Source of the DNA: JABFRJ01 sp031374735
GTDB lineage: Bacteria > Pseudomonadota > Alphaproteobacteria > Rhizobiales > Hyphomicrobiaceae
DNA: 64,000 bases
Assembly: GCA_031374735.1 (NCBI GenBank)
Contig: JANMGQ010000024.1
Span: 1-64,000 of the forward strand
Direction of reading: 5' to 3'
The notes below the pieces were generated by a model. That model was given only the letters and a program-made list of their open reading frames with translations. It did no database searches and was not told the origin of the DNA. Shown piece by piece: positions 35,384 through 44,400 of the stretch. Position 1 is the first letter of the stretch, and every line of letters starts with the position of its first letter. Both the position numbers and the translations under genes were made by a program.

Positions 35384-36609
35384 GCGCCCACTTTCGCGGC
35401 ATTGGTGATGCGCGCGACCGGTTTTTCCGAGATGGGCCAGTTGATCAGCGCCGAGACGAGCCCGAGCGCGATGGAGATCCACCACATCATGTCATAGGAC
35501 TTGTAGGTATCGAACAGGCGGCCCGCGATCCACACGCCCATGAACGAGCCGATCTGGTGCGACAGGAACACGATGCCAAACAACATCGACATCCACTGCG
35601 TGCCAAAGAATGTGGCGACAAGCCCCGAGGTGAGCGGCACGGTCGACAGCCAGAACAGGCCGAGCAGGCCGCATAGGCCGATGATCATCCACGGGCTCGG
35701 CGGCAGCAGCAAGAAACCGGCGAAGATGATGGCACGCGCGAAGTAAATGAGACTCAGGCCACGGCGCTTCTCGATGTAGGGGCCGGATTGGCCGGCGAGG
35801 TAAGTGCCGACGATATTGGCGATGCCGACGAGGCTGATGGCCCACGCGCCGACCCAGGATCCGAGACCTTCGGATTTGGCGAAGTTCGGCAGGTGCGTGA
35901 TGATGAAGGCGACGTGGAAGCCACACACGAAAAAGCCGAAGGTGAGCAGCCAGAAGCTCGGATGCGCGAACGCCTCGGACAGCGCCTCTTTGAGCGTCTG
36001 TTCGCGGACCGTGCTCTCGGTGGCCGGCGGTTTTCCGGCGAGTGGCAGTGCAGCCGGGATGAGCAGCAGCGTGATGGCGATCAGCCAGAGCAGGCTCTGC
36101 TGCCAGCCCACGTATTCCATTAGCAGGTGGATCAGCGGCACGGCGATGAAGCTGCCGATACCCGCGGCGATACCCAGGGAAGCGATGGCCGACATGCGCT
36201 TTTCCGACGGGGCCGCGCGACTGACCGCCCCGATCAATGAGGGCATGCCGAGGCCGCTGGCGCCGATGCCCATGAGCACGCCTGACAGGAGCAACATCCA
36301 GGCGGCCGTCGCCGCGTACATGAGGCCGAGACCGCCGCACGCGATGAGAACGCAAATCATCACCACCTTGCCTGCGCCGAGCTTATCGATCGAGGCGCCG
36401 GTGAACGGTGCCGCAATGCCCATGCACAGCTGTGAAAGGCCCATGGCGATGGAGAAGACCTCCGACGTCACCTTCACGTCGCCCATGAACGGGATCTGGT
36501 AGAGCCCCATGGACTGGGCTCGGCCCATGGTCACGCCAACGATGATCCAAACGCACAGCATTGTGACGATGAAGGGCACCGCTGGGGCGGCAGCTTGGGC
36601 TTTTGACAT
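35380..36609 (-). CDS. MFS transporter, first gene of a MarR-controlled unit
   Basis: A 409-residue major facilitator with twelve predicted helices, beginning with VPFIVTMLCVWIIVGVTMGRAQSMGLYQIPFMGD. It resembles the oxalate/formate-antiporter and YbfB-like groups (conserved GASIDKLGAGKVV loop). The substrate is unknown. A palindrome matching the one upstream of marR lies 145 bases upstream of its start, so MarR is likely to regulate it. Confidence 0.88.
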   Translation of the reverse strand: MSKAQAAAPAVPFIVTMLCVWIIVGVTMGRAQSMGLYQIPFMGDVKVTSEVFSIAMGLSQLCMGIAAPFTGASIDKLGAGKVVMICVLIACGGLGLMYAATAAWMLLLSGVLMGIGASGLGMPSLIGAVSRAAPSEKRMSAIASLGIAAGIGSFIAVPLIHLLMEYVGWQQSLLWLIAITLLLIPAALPLAGKPPATESTVREQTLKEALSEAFAHPSFWLLTFGFFVCGFHVAFIITHLPNFAKSEGLGSWVGAWAISLVGIANIVGTYLAGQSGPYIEKRRGLSLIYFARAIIFAGFLLLPPSPWMIIGLCGLLGLFWLSTVPLTSGLVATFFGTQWMSMLFGIVFLSHQIGSFMGVWIAGRLFDTYKSYDMMWWISIALGLVSALINWPISEKPVARITNAAKVGA

Positions 36610-36753
36610 GGCGCGTCTCTGCGGGTTTCAAAATCGAAAATTCAGCCAGGGCAACCGATCGACAGGACGGATCGGCACAGTCAGTCGCCGCTTGTTTTTT
36701 CGTCGGCGAAGCCACCGGCAACTCGGATGCGCCACACATAGGCTACATCGATG

Positions 36754-36771
36754 TGGCTGCATATGCAGATA
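36754..36771. promoter_or_regulatory. Probable MarR operator upstream of the MFS gene
   Basis: The sequence TGGCTGCATATGCAGATA differs at only two positions from the perfect palindrome at 37272-37289. It lies in the 200-bp gap between the marR stop and the MFS start, consistent with repression of the MFS-MATE-peptidase unit. Confidence 0.7.
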
Positions 36772-36809
36772 TTGCGACGCAGGCATGTCCGGATGATAGG
36801 GCTGTGTGA

Positions 36810-37262
36810 TCATGTGGCAAGTGCCGTCAGCAGGTGATCGATCGTTCTAGCAAGTGCCTTGTGGTCGGATTCACCCAGCGCGGTTGCGATCTTCTCCTGC
36901 GCCTTGCGCCACGCCGGTTCCGCCGACCTGTAGGTCGCGAGGCCCGTAGCGGTGATATGAACTCGTCGCGTCCGGGCATCATCCTTATCGGGCGTCGATG
37001 CGACCCAGCCCTGCTTTTCCATCGGCCTCAGTGTCCGCGTCAGCGTCGTCGGATCCATGACAAGCCGTTCGGCCAGTTCCCCGAGCGCGATGCCATCCAG
37101 GGCCTTGAGATACCCGAGCAAGCCATACTGCGTGACCGTCAAGCCATGGGCATCCAAAGCCTGATCATAGATCTGGGTCACGCGTCGCGAGGCCTTGCGC
37201 AGGCGCAGGCATGTGCAGGCCGGCGTGGCCGTGGCGGGCGTGATGTCGGTGTGCCGTGGCAT
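36810..37262 (-). CDS. MarR-family transcriptional regulator
   Basis: A 150-residue winged-helix regulator. The core LTVTQYGLLGYLKALDGIALGELAERLVMDPTTLTRTLRPMEKQGWV and the wing DKDDARTRRVHIT are typical. MarR dimers usually bind a palindrome and release it when a small phenolic or similar ligand binds. An N-terminal CTCLRLRKASRRV segment contains two cysteines, which could allow redox sensing. Matching palindromes lie upstream of its own start and of the downstream MFS gene. Confidence 0.92.
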   Translation of the reverse strand: MPRHTDITPATATPACTCLRLRKASRRVTQIYDQALDAHGLTVTQYGLLGYLKALDGIALGELAERLVMDPTTLTRTLRPMEKQGWVASTPDKDDARTRRVHITATGLATYRSAEPAWRKAQEKIATALGESDHKALARTIDHLLTALAT

Positions 37263-37271
37263 GGGATCTCA

Positions 37272-37289
37272 TATCTGCATATGCAGATA
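37272..37289. promoter_or_regulatory. Probable MarR operator upstream of marR (autoregulation)
   Basis: A perfect 18-bp palindrome, TATCTGCATATGCAGATA, begins ten bases upstream of the marR start codon. Its near-copy lies upstream of the MFS gene at 36754-36771. Confidence 0.75.
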
Positions 37290-37356
37290 CAGGCAACACG
37301 GAACCTCCGTCTGATACCGTCGGGTGTGGGTGACCATTCTCACTCGCGGGTGTAGG

Positions 37357-38934
37357 TCAGTCCAATTCCGCGGCCCAGAACACGGGAATCCAGGCGAGGA
37401 CGAGGCCCTTGACCCTGTTCGAGACGGCGGCTGGCTGCTTGTATTGGCCGAGCGGGATGTGCGTCGTCATCTCCATCGCGCGCAGCTGGACCTTGTCTGC
37501 GATCTCCTTTCGCTTGGCCGGATCTGCTTCACGCGCGAAGGCGTCGCGCAACTTCTCGATCTCGGGATCGCAGGGCCAGCCGAACATCGCCTTGTCACAG
37601 GTCGCATTGAGCAGGCCCGTCGTGATGGGATCGGCGATGTCGAGGGCGCCCCAGGCCGACATGATGGCGTTCCACCCGCCAGCACTCGGCGCGTCCTTCT
37701 TGGTGCGCCGCCCGACCATCGTCTGCCAGTCGCTCGATTGCACATCGACCTTGAAACCTGCCTTTTCGAGCAGGCTCTTGGCCACGAGTGGTGCGTTGGC
37801 GATGGAGATCGTGTCGGTGGATTGCAGAATGACGATCGGCGCGCCGTCGTAGCCGGCGTCCTTCAGGAGGGCGCGCGCCTTGTCGAAGTTGCTCTCAAGC
37901 CGGTCGCCAAGAAGTGTCTCGTTGGCGAGCGGGGAGCCGCATGGGAAGTACGACTTACACAGGCGATAGTACTCGGGATTGCCCGGTCCGCCGTCGAGGA
38001 AGTCCTTCTGGTTGAACGCATACCAGGCGGCCTGGCGCACGCGCACGTCATCGAACGGTTTGTGCAGCCAGTTGAAGCGGAAGGCATACTGCACACCGAG
38101 CGGATTGAAATCGAAGATGCGTAGCTTCGACTCCTTCTTGACCAGTGGCAGCAGATCCCAGGCGGGCTGCTCGACATAGTCGATCTCGCCGGCGATCAAC
38201 GCGTTGACGGCGGTCTGGCTGTCGGAGATGGCGCGCCACTCGACCCGATCGATCTTGACGACCTTGCCGCCGGCAAGACCTGACGGCGGTTCGGCGCGCG
38301 GCTTGTACTTGTCGAACTTGACGTACACGGCCTTGTCGCCGGGCTTCCATTCGTCTTTGACGAATTTGAACGGGCCGGAGCCGGTGGCATCATCGATCTG
38401 CTTTTGTGGATCCGTGTCGGCGACGCGCTTGGGCATCATGAAGGCGGCGTTCGACGATGGTTTCGACAGGCCTGCGAGCACCAGGCCGGTTTTCTCTTTG
38501 AGCGCGATGGTGAACGTCTTGGCGTCCTTGGCTTCCATCTTGTCGATGAAAGTCATGAGTTTCTGGCCGAGGGTGTCGCGGGCCGCCCATCGCTTCAGCG
38601 ACGCAATGCAATCCTCCGACGTCACCGGCTTGTCGTCGTGCCAAAGCAGGCCGTCGCGCAGTGTAAAGGTGTAGAGCAGCCCATCGGCCGAGACGGTGTG
38701 GGTGTCCACCATCTGCGGCTTGATCTCGCCGTTGGCGTCGAGCGCAAACAGCGTGTCATAGACCATGTAGCCGTGGTTGCGGCTGATATAGGCCGTGGTC
38801 CAGATGGGATCTATGATCTTGAGGTCTGAGTTCATCACCGCGCGCAAGGTCTTCTGCGCCGAGGCGTCGGGAGACGTGACAACGGCGACGCACAGGGTCG
38901 CCAAGGTGGCAAGCGCACGCAGACGGCTGGACAT
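37357..38934 (-). CDS. Peptide-type ABC transporter substrate-binding protein
   Basis: A 525-residue SBP family 5 (DppA/OppA) protein with a signal peptide (MSSRLRALATLATLCVAVVTSPDASA). Family segments include GYMVYDTLFALDANGEIKPQMVDTHTVSADGLLYTFTLRDGLLWHDDKPVTSEDC and the later RQAAWYAFNQKDFLDG. It binds peptides or other solutes in the periplasm. No permease or ATPase genes are adjacent. The isolated DppF-type ATPase at 10684 could be part of the same system, which is only a guess. Confidence 0.92.
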   Translation of the reverse strand: MSSRLRALATLATLCVAVVTSPDASAQKTLRAVMNSDLKIIDPIWTTAYISRNHGYMVYDTLFALDANGEIKPQMVDTHTVSADGLLYTFTLRDGLLWHDDKPVTSEDCIASLKRWAARDTLGQKLMTFIDKMEAKDAKTFTIALKEKTGLVLAGLSKPSSNAAFMMPKRVADTDPQKQIDDATGSGPFKFVKDEWKPGDKAVYVKFDKYKPRAEPPSGLAGGKVVKIDRVEWRAISDSQTAVNALIAGEIDYVEQPAWDLLPLVKKESKLRIFDFNPLGVQYAFRFNWLHKPFDDVRVRQAAWYAFNQKDFLDGGPGNPEYYRLCKSYFPCGSPLANETLLGDRLESNFDKARALLKDAGYDGAPIVILQSTDTISIANAPLVAKSLLEKAGFKVDVQSSDWQTMVGRRTKKDAPSAGGWNAIMSAWGALDIADPITTGLLNATCDKAMFGWPCDPEIEKLRDAFAREADPAKRKEIADKVQLRAMEMTTHIPLGQYKQPAAVSNRVKGLVLAWIPVFWAAELD

Positions 38935-39122
38935 GGGGGCCTCGACGACAACGGGCGACCCAATAATGGACCGCATCGGCCTGAGTGGGCAGCCCAGTCA
39001 GGCCCATGTCAAGCCGTCTTGAATGCCGCCTCGTGTTGCCCATATTCCTACCATGAACAAAACGGCGCCGGTTGTGCGGGCCGTTATGGGCGGCCCGGTT
39101 GGGCGCTCAGCCTTAGGTCGTA

Positions 39123-39152
39123 GGAAGCCGCTTCCAGGAGGGCTTGCACATG
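39123..39152 (+). promoter_or_regulatory. Possible hairpin at the hsp20 ribosome binding site
   Basis: The leader just before the start codon contains GGAAG-CCG-CTTCC directly followed by the AGGAGG ribosome binding site, with AAGCC/GGCTT as an alternative pairing across it. Small heat-shock genes of rhizobia often use RNA thermometers. No ROSE-type consensus was confirmed, so this is tentative. Confidence 0.25.
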
Positions 39153-39614
39153 TCACGTGTGTCGCTGCTGTCGTCGCCGTTGCTGCTCGGGTTCGACGAG
39201 ATCGAACGGCTGGTCGACCGGATTGGCAAATCGGGTGACGGCTATCCGCCCTACAATATTGAGCGGATTGCGCCGCGGGACAGCTCCGTCAGTGGGGCTG
39301 CTATCGGGGCGGCCAATGGGCCGGAGATGCTGCGCATCACGCTGGCCGTGGCGGGTTTCAGCCGCGCCCAGCTCGATATCACGCTCGAGGACAATCAATT
39401 GATTGTAAAAGGAAAACAGGAAGAAGACAAAGCGCGGGAGTATTTGCATCGCGGCATTGCCGCGCGTCAGTTTCAGCGCACGTTCGTGCTCGCCGACGGC
39501 ATCGAGGTGCGCCAGGCGGATTTGGCGGACGGGCTTTTGTCAATCGACCTCGTCCGGCACGAGCCGGATCGGCTGGTGCGCCGCATCGAGATCGCAAGCA
39601 AGCCTAAACCATAA
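39150..39614 (+). CDS. Small heat-shock protein, Hsp20 family
   Basis: A 154-residue alpha-crystallin-domain chaperone (IbpA-like), which holds unfolding proteins for refolding by DnaK/ClpB. The domain runs from about PYNIERI to IEIASK, with the A/crystallin signature LRITLAVAGFSRAQLDITLEDNQLIVKGKQEE and GIAARQFQRTFVLADGIEVRQADLADGLLSIDL. The start at 39150 has a strong AGGAGG eight bases upstream. It is followed by a DUF1150 gene, a common neighbour in this order. Confidence 0.93.
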   Translation: MSRVSLLSSPLLLGFDEIERLVDRIGKSGDGYPPYNIERIAPRDSSVSGAAIGAANGPEMLRITLAVAGFSRAQLDITLEDNQLIVKGKQEEDKAREYLHRGIAARQFQRTFVLADGIEVRQADLADGLLSIDLVRHEPDRLVRRIEIASKPKP

Positions 39615-39785
39615 TGCGAGACATCTTCGGACACTGAGGCAGCAATATCACCCTTCGTTCATCCGAATCAGTGAAAATCTAATCCAGCCGGGGCGACGTA
39701 ACTGAATGGACACAGGGCTGCTTAAGTCGCCCTCGATCCGCCCGGTTGACCGCCTATGATCTCCTCACTCAGGAGGGAGTGCGTC

Positions 39786-40079
39786 ATGAATCAGAACGTG
39801 AGCAGAACCCGTCGTCGGTCTTCGCGACCGATGGTACCCCCGCCGATGCTGACCGATGAGGACCTCGCCAAGTTGGGCGACGGCAAGGTTGCGTACATCA
39901 AGACTATGACGTCGGACGAAGCCAAAGAAGCGTTTCCCGCCATCGAAGGCTTGCCAACCGGCATCAACCTGTATGCCCTGCATGGAGCAGATGGCACGCC
40001 GCTGGCCCTGACGGACAGCAAGCAGGCGGCCATCGGCCACGCCATGGGCGATGAGCTCGAAGTGCATTACCTCAACTGA
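39786..40079 (+). CDS. DUF1150 family protein
   Basis: A 97-residue protein matching the small DUF1150 family: the core LAKLGDGKVAYIKTMTSDEAKEAFPAIEGLPTGINLYALHGADGTPLALTDSK is characteristic. Function is unknown, but it follows hsp20 in many Hyphomicrobiales, and a link to stress response is inferred from that context. Confidence 0.85.
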   Translation: MNQNVSRTRRRSSRPMVPPPMLTDEDLAKLGDGKVAYIKTMTSDEAKEAFPAIEGLPTGINLYALHGADGTPLALTDSKQAAIGHAMGDELEVHYLN

Positions 40080-40162
40080 GGTTGGGTATCCCGCCGCAAC
40101 GGTGCTTGGGTCGCGCGAAGGGTTGACCCAACCACGGTTTGCGCTGCGGCGCATCTGCGAGG

Positions 40163-41449
40163 TCAGAAGCGCAGCGACACGGGTCGGCGCATGAGTGGTT
40201 GCGTGGCTCGCGCGCGGCCATAGATAGCCATCACGGTGCCGATCAGGCCTCCGGCCACTTGCACCAATTGTAGGACGCCGGCGCCGATCTGTTGGATGGC
40301 CTCCGCCGTGAGCGAGATGCCGAACATCGGCGCGACCACCGGCAACACAGTTGAGAGCCCCGTGATGATGGTGCCCCAGATGGCGATAGAGTTGCCCCAC
40401 CATTTGGGCTCGACGGTTTCAGGTGTCATGTCTGGATCTGCTTTCTGTTGATGAGAGTTGGGGATGAGTGCGCCAGCGGCGGCGCGTGTTTTCGCGACAC
40501 GTGCGAGCCAACCGCGGCCGAACCGCCAGAAGTGCGGGAGCGCGCGATAGCGGGTTTCGCGGATGGCCGCGTAGCGATCGAGCAGGTCGTCGAGCAGCTT
40601 ACTGTTGGCGGCCGCCAGAGTTTCGGGGCCGATTTCGCCATCGACGTCGACGGCACAGGCAGTCTGCAGCAGGCGCGCGGCACCGCCGACACCGTGGTTC
40701 ACACTGGCATCGAAGTGCATCAGGGCGAGCGCCGCCGGCATGTCGGCTGCGCGCGATGGGCGCCAATAGCGGGCGCGGTAGATGTCGGCAGCCGTTGCAC
40801 GATCGAGCGCGCGCAAGTCGGCCTTCAGCGCGCCGAAATTTTCCGCCGTGAGCGTCGTTTTCTGCCACGCGGCGAAGGTTGCGAGCGTGATGCCAAGATT
40901 GGTCGGGCCGCCGGGATCATGAGGATCGTCCGTGTAGCCGCCTTCCACGGTGAGGACGTGGGCGAGTGCCATGTCGAAGATCGACGCGTCGGTTTGCGAC
41001 GGCGCGCCGCCCGACGATGTCGCGGGCCAGCGCAATGACAGCAGACGCGATTTTGGGAAACTCTGAACGCAGACGCTGTCTGATTGATTGCCGCCGAGAA
41101 GAAACACGCGGTCGTCAGCCTCGCCCAGGAAAAAACCGACGTGACCGAAGGTCGGATCGCTGCCGCGGCTGAGCACGGCAACAGCGCCGACGCGGGCTTC
41201 GTCGAGTGTATCCCCCCAGGCGAGATAGGAGCGGGCCAGCAGCGAGCGCGTGCATGCAAGACCAGCGCGTTCAAGACAGGCGCCGACAAAGGCCGCACAC
41301 CAGGCGACGTCGTCGGAGCGTATCTCGGGATGACCGGCATCGCGATAGAACGCGAGGACGTCGGTATTGTTCGCAGATCCCGCGGCCTCAGAGATGCCAA
41401 ACGAGGACCACGCCTGGTCGAGCCAGGGTGAGGGCTGTGGAGATGTCAT
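40163..41449 (-). CDS. GTA-linked fused endolysin with holin-like C-terminus
   Basis: A 428-residue protein from the ATG at 41447-41449. Residues 1-145 form a CHAP/TIGR02594-type amidase with likely C51 (WCAAFVGA) and H103 (FGHVGFF). Residues 157-330 are a GH108/ZliS-type muramidase with the catalytic E169 in EGGYTDDPHDPGG, followed by a PG-binding region (CAVDVDGEIGPETLAA). Residues about 360-415 hold two hydrophobic segments (AIWGTIITGLSTVLPVVAPMFG and VLQLVQVAGGLIGTVMAIYG), suggestive of a holin or anchor. It lies 14 bases downstream of the last GTA structural gene and probably releases the particles. Confidence 0.85.
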   Translation of the reverse strand: MTSPQPSPWLDQAWSSFGISEAAGSANNTDVLAFYRDAGHPEIRSDDVAWCAAFVGACLERAGLACTRSLLARSYLAWGDTLDEARVGAVAVLSRGSDPTFGHVGFFLGEADDRVFLLGGNQSDSVCVQSFPKSRLLSLRWPATSSGGAPSQTDASIFDMALAHVLTVEGGYTDDPHDPGGPTNLGITLATFAAWQKTTLTAENFGALKADLRALDRATAADIYRARYWRPSRAADMPAALALMHFDASVNHGVGGAARLLQTACAVDVDGEIGPETLAAANSKLLDDLLDRYAAIRETRYRALPHFWRFGRGWLARVAKTRAAAGALIPNSHQQKADPDMTPETVEPKWWGNSIAIWGTIITGLSTVLPVVAPMFGISLTAEAIQQIGAGVLQLVQVAGGLIGTVMAIYGRARATQPLMRRPVSLRF

Positions 41450-41463
41450 GGATGGGGTGACTG

Positions 41464-44400
41464 TTAGAGCGTCAATGTGCGCGCGCTGCCGCGGCCATAG
41501 GTGGGGCTGAGCTGGGCGAGGCGCACAGTGATGCTGGCTTGAAGGCTGCCGAAATCGGCGATCTGGTCGGCCGCTGCGTAAAGAGTGGTGGGTGCGACGG
41601 ATGTTAGCGTGCGTTTGACGATGCTCCCTGCAAGAACGTCGATGGCGTAGCTCTCGGCGGTCTCGCCAAGTGGTGCGTCGGCCGTCTCCCAGCTGTCGCC
41701 GCCGGAGCGCGTGCGCCGCGTCCATGCCAGTGCGAGATCACCAGCGGTGTTGCGTGTGGCTTTGACGTGGACGGGCGAAAATGGCGCAAGACCGCGTCCG
41801 CGAAACATTTGCTGCGTTGTTATGTAGGAGGCGGCGCCGATGTCTTTGCGCGCCGGGCCCGCACGCCAGTAGAGTGTCAGACCAAGATCATCCGTTGTGA
41901 GATCAAGCGTGCTCACGGCGTCATCCAGCAACACGAACCGTGCTTGTGGCGGAATGGCCAGTGCGTGCTCGGTGCCGCGCTGGCCACGCAACAGGTTCGT
42001 CAGTTGATAGGTGCGTGTGCCGATCAACGTTGCAGTCTGGAATTGCAGAATTTCCCAGACGTCAGGGGAAATCTCGACGGCAGCCGTATTGGCCCCACCG
42101 AGGAGCGCAAGCGACGTCGCCGATGTGAGGAGGCCGCGGTCGATGGTGACTGTGAGATGCGACGCGGCGTCGAAGCGGCCGTGCACGCCGGGCGCCAATG
42201 TTTGCGCGCTCAATCCGGTGATCGCTGCGCGCGTCAGCAGCGTTGAGAGCACGAAGCCGCTCGTCTCTGGCGAGCGAAATACAGCCACGTCGCCGGACCA
42301 AGGCTGCTGTGCGGCCGCGACGAGCGCGGACTGCGGTGGATCACTCTCAGCGGGCGGGCAATCCATGTAGACGAGCAGTGGCGCGCTATTGGTTGTGAGC
42401 GCTGGCGATGGCATCTCTCTCGCAAGTTTTGCGCGCGAAGCGTAGATGCTCGGATCGAACGAACGCGCCTCGATGTCGCGCGCACCGTGCTCGCCGATCT
42501 CTGTGATGCGGACCAGTTGGCTGCGGTCATTCGACGTCAGCGTGATCGTGTCGCCGGGCTCGAGCGCGAGGCGGCTCGGCGGCAAAGTGAAGATCGCGCG
42601 ATCGCGAGCAGCCCAGGCCTCAAACAGCAGTCGCTCTGCGATGTCGTCCCCCTGGCTCGTATCGAGCACGATGCCAAGGGCCGCCTGACTGGTGCGCCCG
42701 GACGCGCTGGCTATGCGCCGCGCCTCCGAACTTGCCTGCGCGTAGTCGCCTGAAGCTGCGATGTAGGTGATTTTCGAAATGGCCGGCAGGTCTGTCTCTT
42801 GTGCGCGTGTCAGCTGCAGAAGTGGCCGAGCGGCTTGCATTTCGACGAGATCATCCTCCGTCAGATATAGTCCTGTGCCGGCACTTCCGCGCGGGCGGAA
42901 TATGATGCGCCCGTCGCTTTCGAGACAGTCGTAGAAAAATCCGAGTTCGATGGGCTGCAACGCCTGGCGCGCCGACATGATGCGATCAACGACGAGACCG
43001 GCGGCTGTGCCAACGAGCTGTGATGTGTCTGCCTCGGCAAAGCCGAAGTCGCCAAGGAGCGTTGCAACGAGCGCCGGGATGGGCGCTGATGCCGTGCGGC
43101 CGTTGATCCAGTGGCCGAGCCGCCAGTTGCCACCGTCGCCCCAGGTCTCGGTGTGGTTTGGAAACGCGGGATAGGGGCGTGCATCCCAGCAGTAGACATG
43201 CGTGCGCGCGGAATCGACCATGCGTCCGCCGTAGACAGACGAGATTGGATTGAGCGATGCAATGAAGCCTGGATGCGCGGGATCGAAAGCCTCGGCAAAG
43301 GCCTGCAACACGCGACGTTGAATCAGGTCGTCACGCGCGCCGTTCGAGAAGTGCGGGATGAAGGATTCCGAACTTTTCGGATCGACGAAGACGTTCGGCT
43401 GGTTCGCGCCCTTGTCGATTGCGGGGCAACCGATCTCCATGAACCAGAATGGTTTCGATTGTGGGACCCAGGCCGTGGGCGTTGTGCTTTCGATACCGCC
43501 GGGGCGATCGTAGTGCGCGTTGCTCCACCAGGACTTGATGTCCTTGGTGCGATAGATCCAGGGCTTCCCGTTGCCATCGGTGATCGCTGTACGCGTTTGC
43601 GCGACACGGGCGGCGTCACTTGCGTAGTACCAGTCGTAGCCTTCGCCGCCGGCGAGATTGCGCTTCAGATAGTCGAGATCGTGAGCCGCGCGCACGCCGG
43701 CGAGCGCATCGAGATGGGTGCCGCCATCGCGCCAATCGGCGAGCGGCCAATAGATATCGATGCCGATGCAATCGATGTGTGGTGATGACCAGAGCGGGTC
43801 GAGATGAAAGTGTACGTCACCGGTGCCGTCTGCGGGTTGGTGTCCGAAGTACTCAGACCAGTCGGCCGCATAGAGAATTTTTGTCGTGGAGCCGAGAACG
43901 GCGCGCACGTCGGCGGCCAGGTGCATCAATGCGGTAACAAATGGAAACGTATGGCTTGCCCCGCGCACGATCGTCAGGCCGCGCAATTCGGAACACAAGA
44001 CGAACGCATCGACGCCGCCGGCAGCTTTGGCGAGATGCGCGTGATGCAAAATGAAGCGGCGGAAACTCCACTCGTTCGGGCCTGTATAGGCCACGGTCTC
44101 GCCGGAGAGCGAAAAGTCGGAAACCTGCGCTGTGCCGACGAAACTTGCGATGTGCGCTGTGGCAGTCGCGGTTTTGTCGGGTGTCGCGGGACGGCCGGCG
44201 GCAGGGGCGACGGTGATGCGGCCGCGCCAGGGGTATGTCGGCTGCGATGTCGCTGCCGAATAGGGATCGGGCAGCGCGTTGCCGGCCGGCACGTCCATCA
44301 GGATAAAGGGCGACAGCACCACAGACAGGCCGCGCGTCTTGAGATCCTTAATGGCGCCAACGACGCTCTGATCTGACGGCGTTCCGCCATATGCGGCGCG

